From Streptomyces sp. D2-8 (GTDB taxonomy: Bacteria > Actinomycetota > Actinomycetes > Streptomycetales > Streptomycetaceae), in assembly GCF_023184515.1 (NCBI RefSeq), contig NZ_JAAHBP010000017.1, positions 1 through 64,000 of the forward strand: DNA of 64,000 bases, given 5' to 3'. The notes below the pieces were generated by a model, which saw only the letters and a program-made list of their open reading frames with translations, ran no database searches and was not told the origin of the DNA. Within the stretch, counting starts at the first letter, position 1, and each line of letters begins with the position of its first letter. This document shows positions 24,011-32,984 of the stretch, in pieces. Made by a program: the position numbers and the translations under genes.

Positions 24011-25324
24011 CTACGAGAAGAGGCGCCGCCAGGTCTCCGGCCCCGGGTAGCCGTCCGCCGCGCCGCCCCGCCAGCCCTGGGTGCGCTGGAAGGCCTCGAC
24101 GGCGCGCCGGTCCGCCTCGCTCCAGCGCGGCCCCGGCCCGACCCGGTAGAACCTGCCGAACCCCTTCCGCACGAGCTGCCTGCCGAGCCGGGTGATGTAG
24201 GTGTTGGAGGCGCCGGGGCGGAACATCGCCCGCCCCGGGTAGCCGGGGACGCCGTGGGAGGCGGGCGGCGGGCCGACCGCGCCGCCCTTGACGTCCTTGC
24301 CCTCGCCGGTGACCAGCAGCTCCCAGGTGCGGGGGCCGGGCAGCCCGTCGGCGTCCGCGCCGGTCCAGCCCTGGGCCAGCTGGAAGGCCCGGGTCGCCCG
24401 CCGGTCGGCATCCGTCCAGCGCGGCCCCGGACCCGACGCGTACGAGCCGCCGGCCCCGCGGGCGACGAGCATGCGGCCGAGCAGCGTGACGTACCTGTTG
24501 TTCGCGCCGGGGCCGAAATACGCCGCTCCCGGGTACGGCGTGGCGGCCGGGGCGCCCGGCGTGCCGCTGGCCGGTTCGGTGACCGGCTCCGCCGGGGTGA
24601 CGCCCTTGTAGCGGTAGGGCACGTAGCGGGCGGAGTTGTTCCAGTAGGCGTACGGGGTGGACTGCCGGCGGGCGTGCGGGCGGGCCTGTTCGTAGGCGGT
24701 GTAGTGGGTGTGCGTCTGGTCCGTCCAGCCGCCGAAAATGGTGACGTGCGAGCCGTTCTCGGGGTCGGACGCATTGTGGAAAAGGAGAATGTCGCCCGGT
24801 TGGAGTTCCTCCTTGGAAATCTTCTCCGCGTACTGGGCGAGGCTGCCCGTCCATTCGTTTCCGGGCAGCTGCCAGGCCATCGAGACATAGCCGGAGCAGT
24901 CCTGCCGGTATCCGTCGGACCAGTAGGCGCTCATGCTGTACGGCACCTTCGCGGCGACCCAGGTCTTGGCCCGGTTGATGATCTCCGTGCGGGTGATGGC
25001 GGTGGGCTTGGGGGCGACGGACGGCTTCGCCGGACCGCCGCCGGGGCCGTGCAGCGGGGCCGTGACGCCCTGGGGGGTGTCGGGCTCGTCACCTGCGGGG
25101 ACGCCCGGGCGGTGGGGTGCGTATGGGGCGGCCGCGGCCGGTACGGCGTGGCCCGCACCGAGCGCGGCGGAGGCCACGGCGGCCAGGGCGAGAGCCCGGT
25201 GCGCGGCCGGGTGGGCGCTGGTGCGGCCGGCCCAGGAATGCGGCAGGGCGCGGCGCCAGTGGACGCAGCCGGGGCAGTCGCAGTCGCTCGCGGGGTCGAT
25301 TTCCTCGAATACCGGAGACTCCAT
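24011..25324 (-). CDS. Secreted NlpC/P60-type cysteine peptidase with two peptidoglycan-binding repeats
   Basis: The 437-residue protein starts MESPVFEEID with a Cys cluster (CDCPGC at 15-20), then a signal-like hydrophobic segment at about 44-66. A peptidase domain at about 110-235 has the catalytic Cys143 in QDCSGYVSMAW and His193 in GSHVTIFGGW. Two homologous peptidoglycan-binding repeats follow at about 270-350 and 360-437 (FGPGANNRYVTLLGRMLVARG and the GASNTYITRLGRQLVRKGFG copy). It would remodel the cell wall where the glycan is laid down. The ATG at 25324 has GAGGGG before it. Gene order matches the S. coelicolor cslA region. Confidence 0.8.
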   Translation of the reverse strand: MESPVFEEIDPASDCDCPGCVHWRRALPHSWAGRTSAHPAAHRALALAAVASAALGAGHAVPAAAAPYAPHRPGVPAGDEPDTPQGVTAPLHGPGGGPAKPSVAPKPTAITRTEIINRAKTWVAAKVPYSMSAYWSDGYRQDCSGYVSMAWQLPGNEWTGSLAQYAEKISKEELQPGDILLFHNASDPENGSHVTIFGGWTDQTHTHYTAYEQARPHARRQSTPYAYWNNSARYVPYRYKGVTPAEPVTEPASGTPGAPAATPYPGAAYFGPGANNRYVTLLGRMLVARGAGGSYASGPGPRWTDADRRATRAFQLAQGWTGADADGLPGPRTWELLVTGEGKDVKGGAVGPPPASHGVPGYPGRAMFRPGASNTYITRLGRQLVRKGFGRFYRVGPGPRWSEADRRAVEAFQRTQGWRGGAADGYPGPETWRRLFS

Positions 25325-25523
25325 GCGATTCCCCTCACACTCCCGGCGGAAAATGCGGCCCCCGTGCATCGGAAGGCGCGCGTCGTCAGTTTCGCAACTG
25401 TCTTCCGCACGCGCATGCTGACGGTCCGAATGATGTACGCGGACGCCTTCCGGGGGGACCGTCCGGGGCGGGCGGGTGGTCGGGAGCACCTCGCGACGTC
25501 CTGTAGAGTGACGACGTCAGCGC

Positions 25524-25597
25524 GCGCCGCTAGCTCAGTTGGTTAGAGCAGCTGACTCTTAATCAGCGGGTCCGGGGTTCGAGTCCCTGGCGGCGCA
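25524..25597 (+). tRNA. tRNA-Lys(CTT), copy 3
   Basis: The sequence is identical to copies at 5573 and 19726. The leader ACGACGTCAGC is shared with copy 1, and TAGAGT 21 bp upstream could be the -10 element. It interrupts the lpmP-cslA region, between the peptidase and GntR genes. Confidence 0.97.
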
Positions 25598-25602
25598 CCG
25601 AC

Positions 25603-25636
25603 CGGAAGGCCCCTCGCGGAAGCGAGGGGCCTTCCG
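25603..25636. terminator. Hairpin terminator after tRNA-Lys 3
   Basis: CGGAAGGCCCCTCGC and GCGAGGGGCCTTCCG form a perfect 15-bp stem with a 4-nt loop, followed by TTTG. Its core GGCCCCTCGC is shared with the terminator of copy 1, which indicates a duplicated tRNA-terminator cassette. Confidence 0.9.
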
Positions 25637-25684
25637 TTTGTCTTTGCACGTCCGCGCGACGGCTTGGCCGGATACCCTCTCGCC

Positions 25685-26398
25685 ATGGCAGCGCGCGACC
25701 TACAGGAGCGGATCAAGAAGCTCATCATCGACCGCCGGCTGGCCTCCGGGGCCCCGCTGCCGACCGAGCCCGAGCTGATGGAGTACCTCGGCGCGAGCCG
25801 GAACTCGGTGCGGGAGGCACTCAAGGCGCTCCAGGCGATGGGCATCGTGGAGATCCGGCACGGCTTCGGCACCTACGTCGGCCCGATGTCCCTGGCCCCG
25901 ATGATCGAGGGCCTCGCCTTCCGCACGGTCGCCGGGCACTACCGGGGCGAGGACTCCCTGCTCCAGCTGCTGGAGCTGAGGGAGGCGGTGGAGAGGGGGC
26001 TCGTGTCCCGGCTCGCCGGCCGGATGCCCGAAACGGACCTCGTTGAACTGGACGCGCTCGTCGACCGTATGGAAGAGCAGGCCGCGCGGGGAGCCGGCCT
26101 CGCCGACACCGACCGGGCCTTCCACGCCACCCTCTACCGGGGGCTGGACAACGTGCTGCTGTGCGAGGTCCTGGAGGCTTTCTGGGACGCCTTCCACCGG
26201 GTCCGCACGGACCTCGGGGGCGAGCCGCAGGACCCGAAGGTGACCTGCCGGCAGCACCGGGAGATCCTCGACGCGGTGCGGTCCGGCGACTCGATGCGGG
26301 CGGAGGAGGCCATAAGGGAGCACTTCGGCAACATCCGCGCCCGCCTGTCCACAGCGGCTCCACAGGGCCCCCACACTCGCCACAATGAACGCGTATGA
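25685..26398 (+). CDS. FadR-subfamily GntR transcriptional regulator
   Basis: The 237-residue protein has an N-terminal GntR winged helix at about 1-70 (PLPTEPELMEYLGASRNSVR followed by EALKALQAMGIVEI) and a C-terminal FCD all-helical ligand-binding domain (ELREAVERGLVSRLA, DRAFHATLY). The FCD metal/ligand positions Asp, His and His are visible (D-RAFH, C-RQH-EI). It lies 326 bp upstream of cslA on the same strand. It could control cslA-glxA, but the gap and its own likely promoter make that inference only. Confidence 0.85.
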   Translation: MAARDLQERIKKLIIDRRLASGAPLPTEPELMEYLGASRNSVREALKALQAMGIVEIRHGFGTYVGPMSLAPMIEGLAFRTVAGHYRGEDSLLQLLELREAVERGLVSRLAGRMPETDLVELDALVDRMEEQAARGAGLADTDRAFHATLYRGLDNVLLCEVLEAFWDAFHRVRTDLGGEPQDPKVTCRQHREILDAVRSGDSMRAEEAIREHFGNIRARLSTAAPQGPHTRHNERV

Positions 26399-26723
26399 CC
26401 GGTAAACACCGCGTTTCGCATCTTGCGATCATGATGGACGCCGTAGAACCCTGGCTTTCTGGTTTTTCAAGATGCTGCGATTTCGTGGCAGTTGGGGGGA
26501 TTCGGAGCCGGTTGGGCGCCGGGCGGGGGTAGGGGCCCCGTTCATGGAGCGATGTCGTGGGGGGCATCATGCAACCGGAAGGTCGCGTTGCCGTGTCTAT
26601 AGGGTGTGGATGACGTGGTGACTGCGATCCACCACTGATACGTCTGTGAAGGTCGAGGGGGACCTGCACCAGGCGGTAGGAAGCTACGAAACACGCGGTT
26701 GTCCGCGTGTGGGGGGATGACTC
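26399..26723 (+). promoter_or_regulatory. Leader region of cslA
   Basis: This is 325 bp without a supported gene. It is less GC-rich than its surroundings at 26399-26480. I see no match to a known riboswitch. The candidate hairpin next to the cslA ribosome-binding site is listed separately. Confidence 0.4.
26691..26710 (+). promoter_or_regulatory. Hairpin abutting the cslA ribosome-binding site
   Basis: ACACGCGG and CCGCGTGT form a perfect 8-bp stem with loop TTGT. The stem ends directly before GGGGGGA, the ribosome-binding site of cslA, 13 bp upstream of the ATG. It could stabilise the leader or influence initiation. Confidence 0.5.
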
Positions 26724-28724
26724 ATGACGTCGAGGCCCACGGGTGCCCGGCAGGACCACGACCCGTCCCAGACCACTCAGCTCAGGGTGCCCGGACACCG
26801 GATGAGCACTACGGGGACGTTCCGGCGGATCAAGAAGACTCTGCCGAGATACGACTACGAGCACTACAGCCGGCTCGCGGGTCCCCTCACCCAGCCGGAT
26901 CCGAACAAGCCGTACAAGGTGCAGTACCGCTCGCTCATCTCGCAGGAGCCGCACCGCATCCGCGTCGCCCTGATGCTGGCCGCGGCCCCGGTGCTGTCCC
27001 TGGTGCTGCTGTTCTGGCTGCTCCAGCCCGAGCACTGGACCGAGCGCGACTACCCGGCCTTCGAGTGGCTGCCCACTCTCGACATGGTCATGCTCGTCTC
27101 GATCGGCCTGATCGAGTTCTTCCGCTGCATGAACGTGCTGTCGAACGCGCACGCCACGCTGGTGGCCCGCGACCCGATCCCGGTGGTGCCCGAGACCGGC
27201 ACCAGAGTGGCCTTCCTCACCTCCTTCGTGCCCGGCAAGGAACCGCTGGAGATGGTGACGAAGACCCTGGAGGCGGCGGTGAAGATCCGCCACCGGGGCC
27301 TGATGCACGTGTGGCTGCTCGACGAGGGCGACGACCCCGACGTGAAGGCCGTCTGCGAGCGCCTGGGTGTGCACCACTTCTCCCGCAAGGGCGTCGCGAA
27401 GTGGAACCAGGCCAAGGGCCCGCACCGCGCCAAGACCAAGCACGGCAACTACAACGCCTGGCTCGAGGCGCACGGCGACAACTACGACTTCTTCGCCTCG
27501 GTCGACACCGACCACGTGCCGCTGCCCAACTACCTGGAGCGGATGCTCGGCTTCTTCCGCGACCCGGACGTCGGCTTCGTCATCGGCCCGCAGGTCTACG
27601 GCAACTACGACAACGCCATCACCAAGGCCGCCGAGTCGCAGCAGTTCCTCTTCCACGCGCTGATCCAGCGCGCGGGCAACCGCTACGGCTCCCCGATGTT
27701 CGTCGGCACCTCCAACGCCGTGCGCATCAAGGCGCTGAAGCAGATCGGCGGTCTGTACGACTCGATCACCGAGGACATGGCGACCGGCTTCGAGATGCAC
27801 CGCCACAAGAACCCGGCGACGGGCCGCAAGTGGCGCTCGGTGTACACGCCGGACGTGCTCGCCGTCGGTGAGGGCCCCAGCGCCTGGACGGACTTCTTCA
27901 CCCAGCAGATGCGCTGGTCGCGAGGGACGTACGAGACGATCATCGGGCAGTACTGGAAGGGCTGGTACTCGCTGCCGCCGAGCAAGCTCTTCAACTACAC
28001 GATGATGATCATCTTCTACCCGATGTCGGCCCTCAACTGGATCCTGGCGGCGCTGAGCTGCTGCCTGTTCCTGGGCCTGGGCGCCTCGGGTGTGAACATC
28101 GACCCGGCGGTCTGGCTGATGCTCTACGGCAACGCCTCCGCCCTGCAGATCGGCCTGTACGTCTGGAACCGCCGGCACAACGTCTCGCCGCACGAGCCGG
28201 AGGGCTCCGGCGGTGTGGCCGGCATGGTGATGTCCGCGCTGTCGGCGCCGCTGTACGCGAAGGCGCTGATCGACTCCGTGCTGCGGCGCAAGAGCAAGTT
28301 CGTGGTCACGCCCAAGGGCGACTCGGCGAGCCCGGACCGCTGGTTCGGCACCTTCCGCTACCACTGGTACTTCATCCTGATCTTCGCCGCGTCGATCACG
28401 GCCGGCTTCGTCTTCGGCCACTCCCACCCCGCGATGATCATCTGGGCGACGTTCGCACTGCTGATCACCGCCTCGCCGGTGTTCGCCTGGCGCTGGCAGC
28501 TGCGGCAGGACGCGAAGAAGCCCGGCGCCCACGCCGCGGGACAGCCGCAGGACCCTGCGGGCCCGAACCGGACGCAGCCGCTGCCCATCCCGCAGCAGCC
28601 GTCGGGCCACACCCCGCAGCAGAAGCCCACTTGGGCCGCCACCCCGGGCGCACACGGGGAGGTCGGAGAGTCCGACCAGACCATGCAGATCGCCCTTGGT
28701 GGACTTGGGGGACGTAAGGAATGA
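26724..28724 (+). CDS. cslA: Cellulose synthase-like glycosyltransferase CslA
   Basis: This is a 666-residue GT2-family membrane enzyme. Helices lie at about 83-101 and 120-137, the cytosolic catalytic domain at about 150-400 and further helices at about 430-600. The processive-synthase motifs are present: D200 in LLDEGDDPD, DxD at 261-263 (SVDTDH), TED at 349-351 and QQMRW at 394-398. It uses a UDP-sugar to make a beta-linked glycan that in S. coelicolor and S. lividans is deposited at hyphal tips. The C-terminus is Pro/Gln-rich. Its stop overlaps the glxA start (ATGA). It has a GGGGGGA ribosome-binding site behind a small hairpin. Confidence 0.93.
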   Translation: MTSRPTGARQDHDPSQTTQLRVPGHRMSTTGTFRRIKKTLPRYDYEHYSRLAGPLTQPDPNKPYKVQYRSLISQEPHRIRVALMLAAAPVLSLVLLFWLLQPEHWTERDYPAFEWLPTLDMVMLVSIGLIEFFRCMNVLSNAHATLVARDPIPVVPETGTRVAFLTSFVPGKEPLEMVTKTLEAAVKIRHRGLMHVWLLDEGDDPDVKAVCERLGVHHFSRKGVAKWNQAKGPHRAKTKHGNYNAWLEAHGDNYDFFASVDTDHVPLPNYLERMLGFFRDPDVGFVIGPQVYGNYDNAITKAAESQQFLFHALIQRAGNRYGSPMFVGTSNAVRIKALKQIGGLYDSITEDMATGFEMHRHKNPATGRKWRSVYTPDVLAVGEGPSAWTDFFTQQMRWSRGTYETIIGQYWKGWYSLPPSKLFNYTMMIIFYPMSALNWILAALSCCLFLGLGASGVNIDPAVWLMLYGNASALQIGLYVWNRRHNVSPHEPEGSGGVAGMVMSALSAPLYAKALIDSVLRRKSKFVVTPKGDSASPDRWFGTFRYHWYFILIFAASITAGFVFGHSHPAMIIWATFALLITASPVFAWRWQLRQDAKKPGAHAAGQPQDPAGPNRTQPLPIPQQPSGHTPQQKPTWAATPGAHGEVGESDQTMQIALGGLGGRKE

Positions 28725-30661
28725 ACGACCGTGCAGGCCGCCGCCGGGCCCGTCGACTCGCGATCGGCACGGCGGTGGTACTCGCGCTGGCCGGGATGAA
28801 CGGGCCGTGGCTCTACCGCTTCAGCACCGAGAAATACCACCAGTACCAAATCAACAAGCCGGAGTACAAAGCCGCGAACGGCAAGTGGGAGATCATCGAT
28901 TTCCCCGAGGAGTACCGGCAGAACACCATCCACGCGGCGCTGCTGCGCACCGGCAAGGTGCTGCTCGTCGCGGGGTCGGGCAACAACCAGGACAACTTCG
29001 ACGCGAAGAAGTTCGACACCCGGATCTGGGACCCGGTCAAGGGCACCGTCAAGAAGGTCCCCACGCCGGCCGACCTGTTCTGCACCGGTCACACCCAGCT
29101 CGCCAACGGCAACCTGCTCATCGCGGGCGGCACCAAGCGCTACGAGAAGCTCCAGGGTGACGTCACCAAGGCCGGCGGCCTGATGATCGTGCACAACGAG
29201 AACCCGGACAAGCCGATCACGCTGCCCGCCGGCACGAAGTTCACGGGTAAGGAGAACGGCAAGACCTTCGTCTCGAAGGACCCGGTGCTGGTGCCGCGCG
29301 CCAAGAAGGTCTTCGACAAGGCGACCGGCAGGTTCCTGCGCAACGACCCCGGTCTCGGCCGCATCTACGTCGAGGCACAGAAGCGGGGCAAGAAGCACGA
29401 GACGGGCACGCAGGACAACTACCGCGTGCACGGCCTGAAGGGCGCCGACGCCAAGAACACCTACGGCATCGCGCAGAAACTCGCCCTCGACAAGAAGGAC
29501 TTCCAGGGGATCCGGGACGCCTTCGAGTTCGACCCCGTGGCCGAGAAGTACATCAAGGTCGACCCGATGAAGGAGGCCCGCTGGTACCCGACGCTCACCA
29601 CCCTGAGCGACGGGAAGATCCTCAGCGTCTCCGGCCTCGACGACATCGGCCAGCTGGTCCCGGGCAAGAACGAGGTCTTCGACCCGAAGACCAAGAAGTG
29701 GACCTACACCGGCAAGGTCCGGCAGTTCCCGACCTACCCGGCGCTGTTCCTCATGCAGAACGGCAAGGTCTTCTACTCGGGGTCCAACGCCGGCTACGGG
29801 CCGGACAACGTGGGCCGTGAGCCGGGCGTGTGGGACGTGGACACCAACAAGTTCTCGAAGATACCGGGCCTGAGCGACCCCACGCTGATGGAGACGTCCG
29901 GCACGGTGCTGCTGCCTCCGGCGCAGGACGAGACGTACATGGTGGTCGGCGGCGGCGGTGTCGGCGAGTCCGAGAAGTCCAGCGAGAAGACCCGGATCGT
30001 CGACCTGAAGAAGGCGAACCCGCGCTTCGTGGACGGCCCGTCCATGGACAAGGGCACGCGCTACCCGAACGCCTCGGTGCTGCCCGACGACAGCGTGCTG
30101 ATATCCGGCGGCTCGGAGGACTACCGCGGCCGCGGCGACTCCAACATCTTCGAGGCGCGGCTGTACGACACGGAGAAGAACGAGCTCAAGCGTGTCGCCG
30201 ACCCGCTCGTGGGCCGCAACTACCACTCCGGGTCGATCCTGCTGCCCGACGGCCGCGTGATGTTCTTCGGCTCCGACTCGCTCTACGCCGACAAGGCCAA
30301 CACCAAACCGGGCAAATTCGAGCAGCGCATCGAGATCTACACGCCGCCCTATCTGTACGGCGACGGGGACCGGCCCTCGCTGTCGGGCGGCCCGCAGACC
30401 ATCGAGCGCGGCGGCACGGGGACGTTCACCTCGTCGGACGCGGCGAAGGTCAAGAAGGTCCGGCTGATACGGCCGAGCGCCGCCACGCATGTCACGGACA
30501 TCGACCAGCGGTCGATCGCCCTGGACTTCGAGGCGTCCGGCGACCGGCTGACGGTGACCGTGCCGGAGAACCGGAACCTGGTCCAGGCGGGCTGGTACAT
30601 GATGTTCGTGATGGACGCCCAGGGCACGCCGAGCAAGGCGCAGTGGGTCAAGGTGCCGTAG
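28721..30661 (+). CDS. glxA: GlxA radical copper oxidase
   Basis: This is a 646-residue galactose-oxidase-like enzyme anchored by an N-terminal helix at about 12-29. The cross-linked Tyr-Cys cofactor residues are Cys121 (FCTGH) and Tyr289, beside the stacking Trp288 (EARWYPTL); copper ligands are Tyr501-His502 (NYHSG) and His590 (ATHVTD). Kelch-type repeats form the body and an early-set beta domain (DUF1929-like) the C-terminus. It oxidises glycan or alcohol groups on the outer face of the membrane and is needed with CslA for the tip glycan in S. lividans (literature). It is co-transcribed with cslA by a 4-bp overlap. Confidence 0.95.
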   Translation: MNDRAGRRRARRLAIGTAVVLALAGMNGPWLYRFSTEKYHQYQINKPEYKAANGKWEIIDFPEEYRQNTIHAALLRTGKVLLVAGSGNNQDNFDAKKFDTRIWDPVKGTVKKVPTPADLFCTGHTQLANGNLLIAGGTKRYEKLQGDVTKAGGLMIVHNENPDKPITLPAGTKFTGKENGKTFVSKDPVLVPRAKKVFDKATGRFLRNDPGLGRIYVEAQKRGKKHETGTQDNYRVHGLKGADAKNTYGIAQKLALDKKDFQGIRDAFEFDPVAEKYIKVDPMKEARWYPTLTTLSDGKILSVSGLDDIGQLVPGKNEVFDPKTKKWTYTGKVRQFPTYPALFLMQNGKVFYSGSNAGYGPDNVGREPGVWDVDTNKFSKIPGLSDPTLMETSGTVLLPPAQDETYMVVGGGGVGESEKSSEKTRIVDLKKANPRFVDGPSMDKGTRYPNASVLPDDSVLISGGSEDYRGRGDSNIFEARLYDTEKNELKRVADPLVGRNYHSGSILLPDGRVMFFGSDSLYADKANTKPGKFEQRIEIYTPPYLYGDGDRPSLSGGPQTIERGGTGTFTSSDAAKVKKVRLIRPSAATHVTDIDQRSIALDFEASGDRLTVTVPENRNLVQAGWYMMFVMDAQGTPSKAQWVKVP

Positions 30662-30672
30662 CGATCGGCGGG

Positions 30673-30705
30673 AAGGGGCGCTCTCCCGCGGGGAGGGCGC
30701 CCCTT
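30673..30705. terminator. Bidirectional terminator between glxA and cslZ
   Basis: AAGGGGCGCTCTCCC pairs with GGGAGGGCGCCCCTT over 15 positions (one G-T), with a short loop, and TTT follows. It lies between convergent genes. Confidence 0.85.
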
Positions 30706-30722
30706 TCGTATGGGCCGGTACG

Positions 30723-31757
30723 TCAGCCGGTGGCCTTCGCCAGCTTCAGGGCGTAGTCCGCCCACCACTGGCCCGCCTTCGGCCCGCCCTTGCACTCGCC
30801 GTCCGACTCGCCCGGCCGCTTCACCCACAGGTACGCGTCGACCAGCGGGTCCGCCGTCTTCGTCGTCGGGGTCTCGCCCAGGGAGCGGCCCGGCGGGTTG
30901 CACCAGCGCTCGTCGGGGTTGCCGGCGCCGTAGGGGCCCTTGCCGTTGCGGCTGGTGTCGATGACGAAGTGCTTGCCGCCGACCTTGGCGGAGAGCTGCT
31001 TGCCGTAGGCGATGGAGTCCTTGGTGGAGTAGAAGTTGGAGACGTTGACCGAGAAGCCGTCGGCCTGTGCGATGCCCGCGCGGTTCAGGGACTCGAAGAT
31101 CTGGTCGGGGTTCTGCCAGCCGGCGTTGCCCGCGTCCAGGTAGACCTTCGTGTTCTTCAGGGACTTCAGCTTGGTGATCGCGCCCTTGAGGAGGTCGTAG
31201 CGCTCCTCGTGGAACTGCTCCGGGGTGCAGCCGTCGACCAGGTGCAGCAGGGCGTCCGGTTCCAGGACGACCGTGGCGGGCCGGTCACCGATGCCCGCGG
31301 CGACGCCGTCGAGCCAGTCCCGGTAGGCGTTGCCGTCGGCGGCGCCGCCCTGCGAGTACTGGCCGCAGTCGCGGTGCGGGATGTTGTAGAGGACGAGCAG
31401 GGCCGTACGGCCGGCCTTGTCGGCGGCCTCGGTGAAGCCCCGGGTCTGCTCCTGCGGATCGTCCGGGCCGACCCACTCGGCGACCGGCTGCTCGGCGATC
31501 TTGCGGATCTGCTCGGCGTCCTGCTTCTTGCCGGACTTCTCCAGGGCGGCGACCTCCCGGGCCGCCGTCCCGTCCGGATTGACCCAGAATGGGGCCTTTT
31601 CCTTGGGCTGTTGGGTGATCGTGGCGCCCGCGTCGGGCTCGTCCGATCCGTCTCCTCCATCGGAGGAGGAACACCCCGTGATCAGCAGTGCCGCCCCCAG
31701 CACCACTGCGGACATCCGCCTACCGGCGGACGCCCCTGCCCCCCTGCTGCCGTACAT
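30723..31757 (-). CDS. cslZ: GH6 endoglucanase lipoprotein CslZ
   Basis: The 344-residue product starts MYGSRG at 31757 behind GGGGGAG and carries a lipoprotein signal with lipobox LITGC followed by SSSDGG. The GH6 fold is recognisable by NIPHRDCGQYSQGG, RPATVVLEPDALLHLV with the catalytic-type Asp, KVYLDAGNAGW and GFSVNVSNF; DTSRNGKGP and the closing WVKRPGESDG also fit family 6. It would cut beta-1,4-glucan outside the cell. In S. coelicolor cslZ is the third gene of the cslA-glxA cluster; here it is convergent with glxA and shares a terminator rather than an operon. Confidence 0.9.
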   Translation of the reverse strand: MYGSRGAGASAGRRMSAVVLGAALLITGCSSSDGGDGSDEPDAGATITQQPKEKAPFWVNPDGTAAREVAALEKSGKKQDAEQIRKIAEQPVAEWVGPDDPQEQTRGFTEAADKAGRTALLVLYNIPHRDCGQYSQGGAADGNAYRDWLDGVAAGIGDRPATVVLEPDALLHLVDGCTPEQFHEERYDLLKGAITKLKSLKNTKVYLDAGNAGWQNPDQIFESLNRAGIAQADGFSVNVSNFYSTKDSIAYGKQLSAKVGGKHFVIDTSRNGKGPYGAGNPDERWCNPPGRSLGETPTTKTADPLVDAYLWVKRPGESDGECKGGPKAGQWWADYALKLAKATG

Positions 31758-31979
31758 CCAACTCCCCCTTGATGCACCGTTCCAAGTCTCAATCCTGACA
31801 TACGTCCCGCGACACCCACGAGGCGAACCCCACCTGCGCGGATGACGCTGCGCCACCGTATCGGGACGTGGCGTTGCCCAACCTCTGGGCCCGGCCGGCC
31901 CTTTGGTTCTACGGCCCCCCAGCGGTGCCCGGCCTCCGGCCAAAGATTCACCCACCGTGGCCCCCGCGGCCTCCCGCGC

Positions 31980-32255
31980 GGCTCGCCGGGTTACTCCCGC
32001 GACCCGTACGCGCGGTCGAGGACCGGCCCGGTCGGCGGCTTCGGGGGAGCGGGTCGTCGACCGGGGTGGGCAGGCGGGCGCGCACGCCGCACTGCCCGCC
32101 GTGGCCGAAACCCTGGACGGCTACGCAGGCGGACAACCTGGGGTCCTGGTGCAACGCCTCGCTCGCCACCACCATGCGCCCGCGCACCCCGCGCCGGTGA
32201 CCACCTTCGCGAGGGAGCCGATCTCGACGAACCTTCCGCGGCATAGTCATGCGAG
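31980..32255 (-). pseudogene. Decayed serine hydrolase (beta-lactamase family) fragment
   Basis: On the minus strand near 32240-32195 the text RFVEIGSLAKVVTGA is readable, which contains the SxxK motif of beta-lactamase-family serine hydrolases. The frame is lost directly after it, and pieces in another frame (RARLPTPVDDPLP) suggest further remnants to about 31980. No start, KxG motif or full domain is left. The whole of 31758-32317 contains no intact gene; the part next to cslZ presumably holds its promoter. Confidence 0.4.
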
Positions 32256-32317
32256 GTGCGGAGTTCACGCCGGGCGGAGCACCCACTCCGGTACGGCGCG
32301 CCGGGGCAACAGCGGGT

Positions 32318-32824
32318 TCACGGTCGCGCCGAACCGTCCAGCAGCCGCTCCAAGACGGCCTCCCGCTCGTGCGGCTTCTGGTCGGGGCGGAAACCGGCGG
32401 ACCGCCACCACTCCGTGAGCACCGAGGGGCGCAGCTTGCCCGAGACGAACCGGGATAGAAGCTGGTGAGAGAGCTCGACTTCCCGCTCGGTGTAGGCGGA
32501 TGCGGCGGCCGAGAGAACGGGGTACTCGCTTCGTGCGCCGGCGTGGGTGACGCACACCGTCATCCCGTGCCCGCTGTCCGGGCCACCGAATCCCACCATG
32601 GTCGCCGCCACGTCGATCGCGGTGCGCAGGCCACGCTGGAAGGCCGAGCGGGCGGGGGCGTCGGGCACGGTCACCTGCTCGATGCCGGTCCAGCTCAGCG
32701 CGCCGGCCGCCGGTGTGCCGACGGGCGTCAGCCCTTCGTCGGTCAGGCGTATGCCAGTCCCCTCCGCACCGGCCGGGGCGCCGAGCCAGCACCCGTCCCG
32801 GTCGATCCAGAAGAGACCTGTCAT
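32318..32824 (-). CDS. Hypothetical protein, 168 aa
   Basis: The ATG at 32824 starts MTGLFWIDRDGCWLGAPAG. The protein is soluble and of mixed alpha/beta composition, with an N-terminal beta-rich part (GTGIRLTDEGLTPVG, WTGIEQVTVPDAP) and a helical C-terminus (SVLTEWWRSAGFRPDQKP followed by AVLERLLDG). No family is recognised. It is embedded between two mobile-element scars, and its reading frame runs upstream into the IS5 remnant without a stop, so its original promoter may have been disturbed. Confidence 0.6.
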   Translation of the reverse strand: MTGLFWIDRDGCWLGAPAGAEGTGIRLTDEGLTPVGTPAAGALSWTGIEQVTVPDAPARSAFQRGLRTAIDVAATMVGFGGPDSGHGMTVCVTHAGARSEYPVLSAAASAYTEREVELSHQLLSRFVSGKLRPSVLTEWWRSAGFRPDQKPHEREAVLERLLDGSARP

Positions 32825-32984
32825 CGCGCCCCGGCCCGGTGACTCGTCAGGCTGTCCGTTCGGCGCTGTGGTCGGCCTGGTCTGCTCTGCCACTGATCGA
32901 ACCCATCTTCTCTGCGGTACGCGTGAAGACACGAGTGTTGCCGGTGTGATCGGCCGCGGCGGGTGGGGCGCCCCTCTCCGGCCA

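Noticed and set aside
25543..25872. Minus-strand frame ending in the phrase GTRTPDPLIKSQLL
   Set aside because: This is the antisense translation of tRNA-Lys 3 and its terminator, a familiar spurious product. The real gene there is the + strand GntR regulator.
26399..26723. Possible riboswitch (for example a c-di-AMP type) in the cslA leader
   Set aside because: I could not match any conserved core of a known riboswitch; only the 8-bp hairpin at the ribosome-binding site is supportable.
31842..32246. Several + strand frames next to cslZ
   Set aside because: They are Arg/Pro/Gly-rich and unrelated to known proteins, whereas the minus strand shows a recognisable serine-hydrolase fragment.
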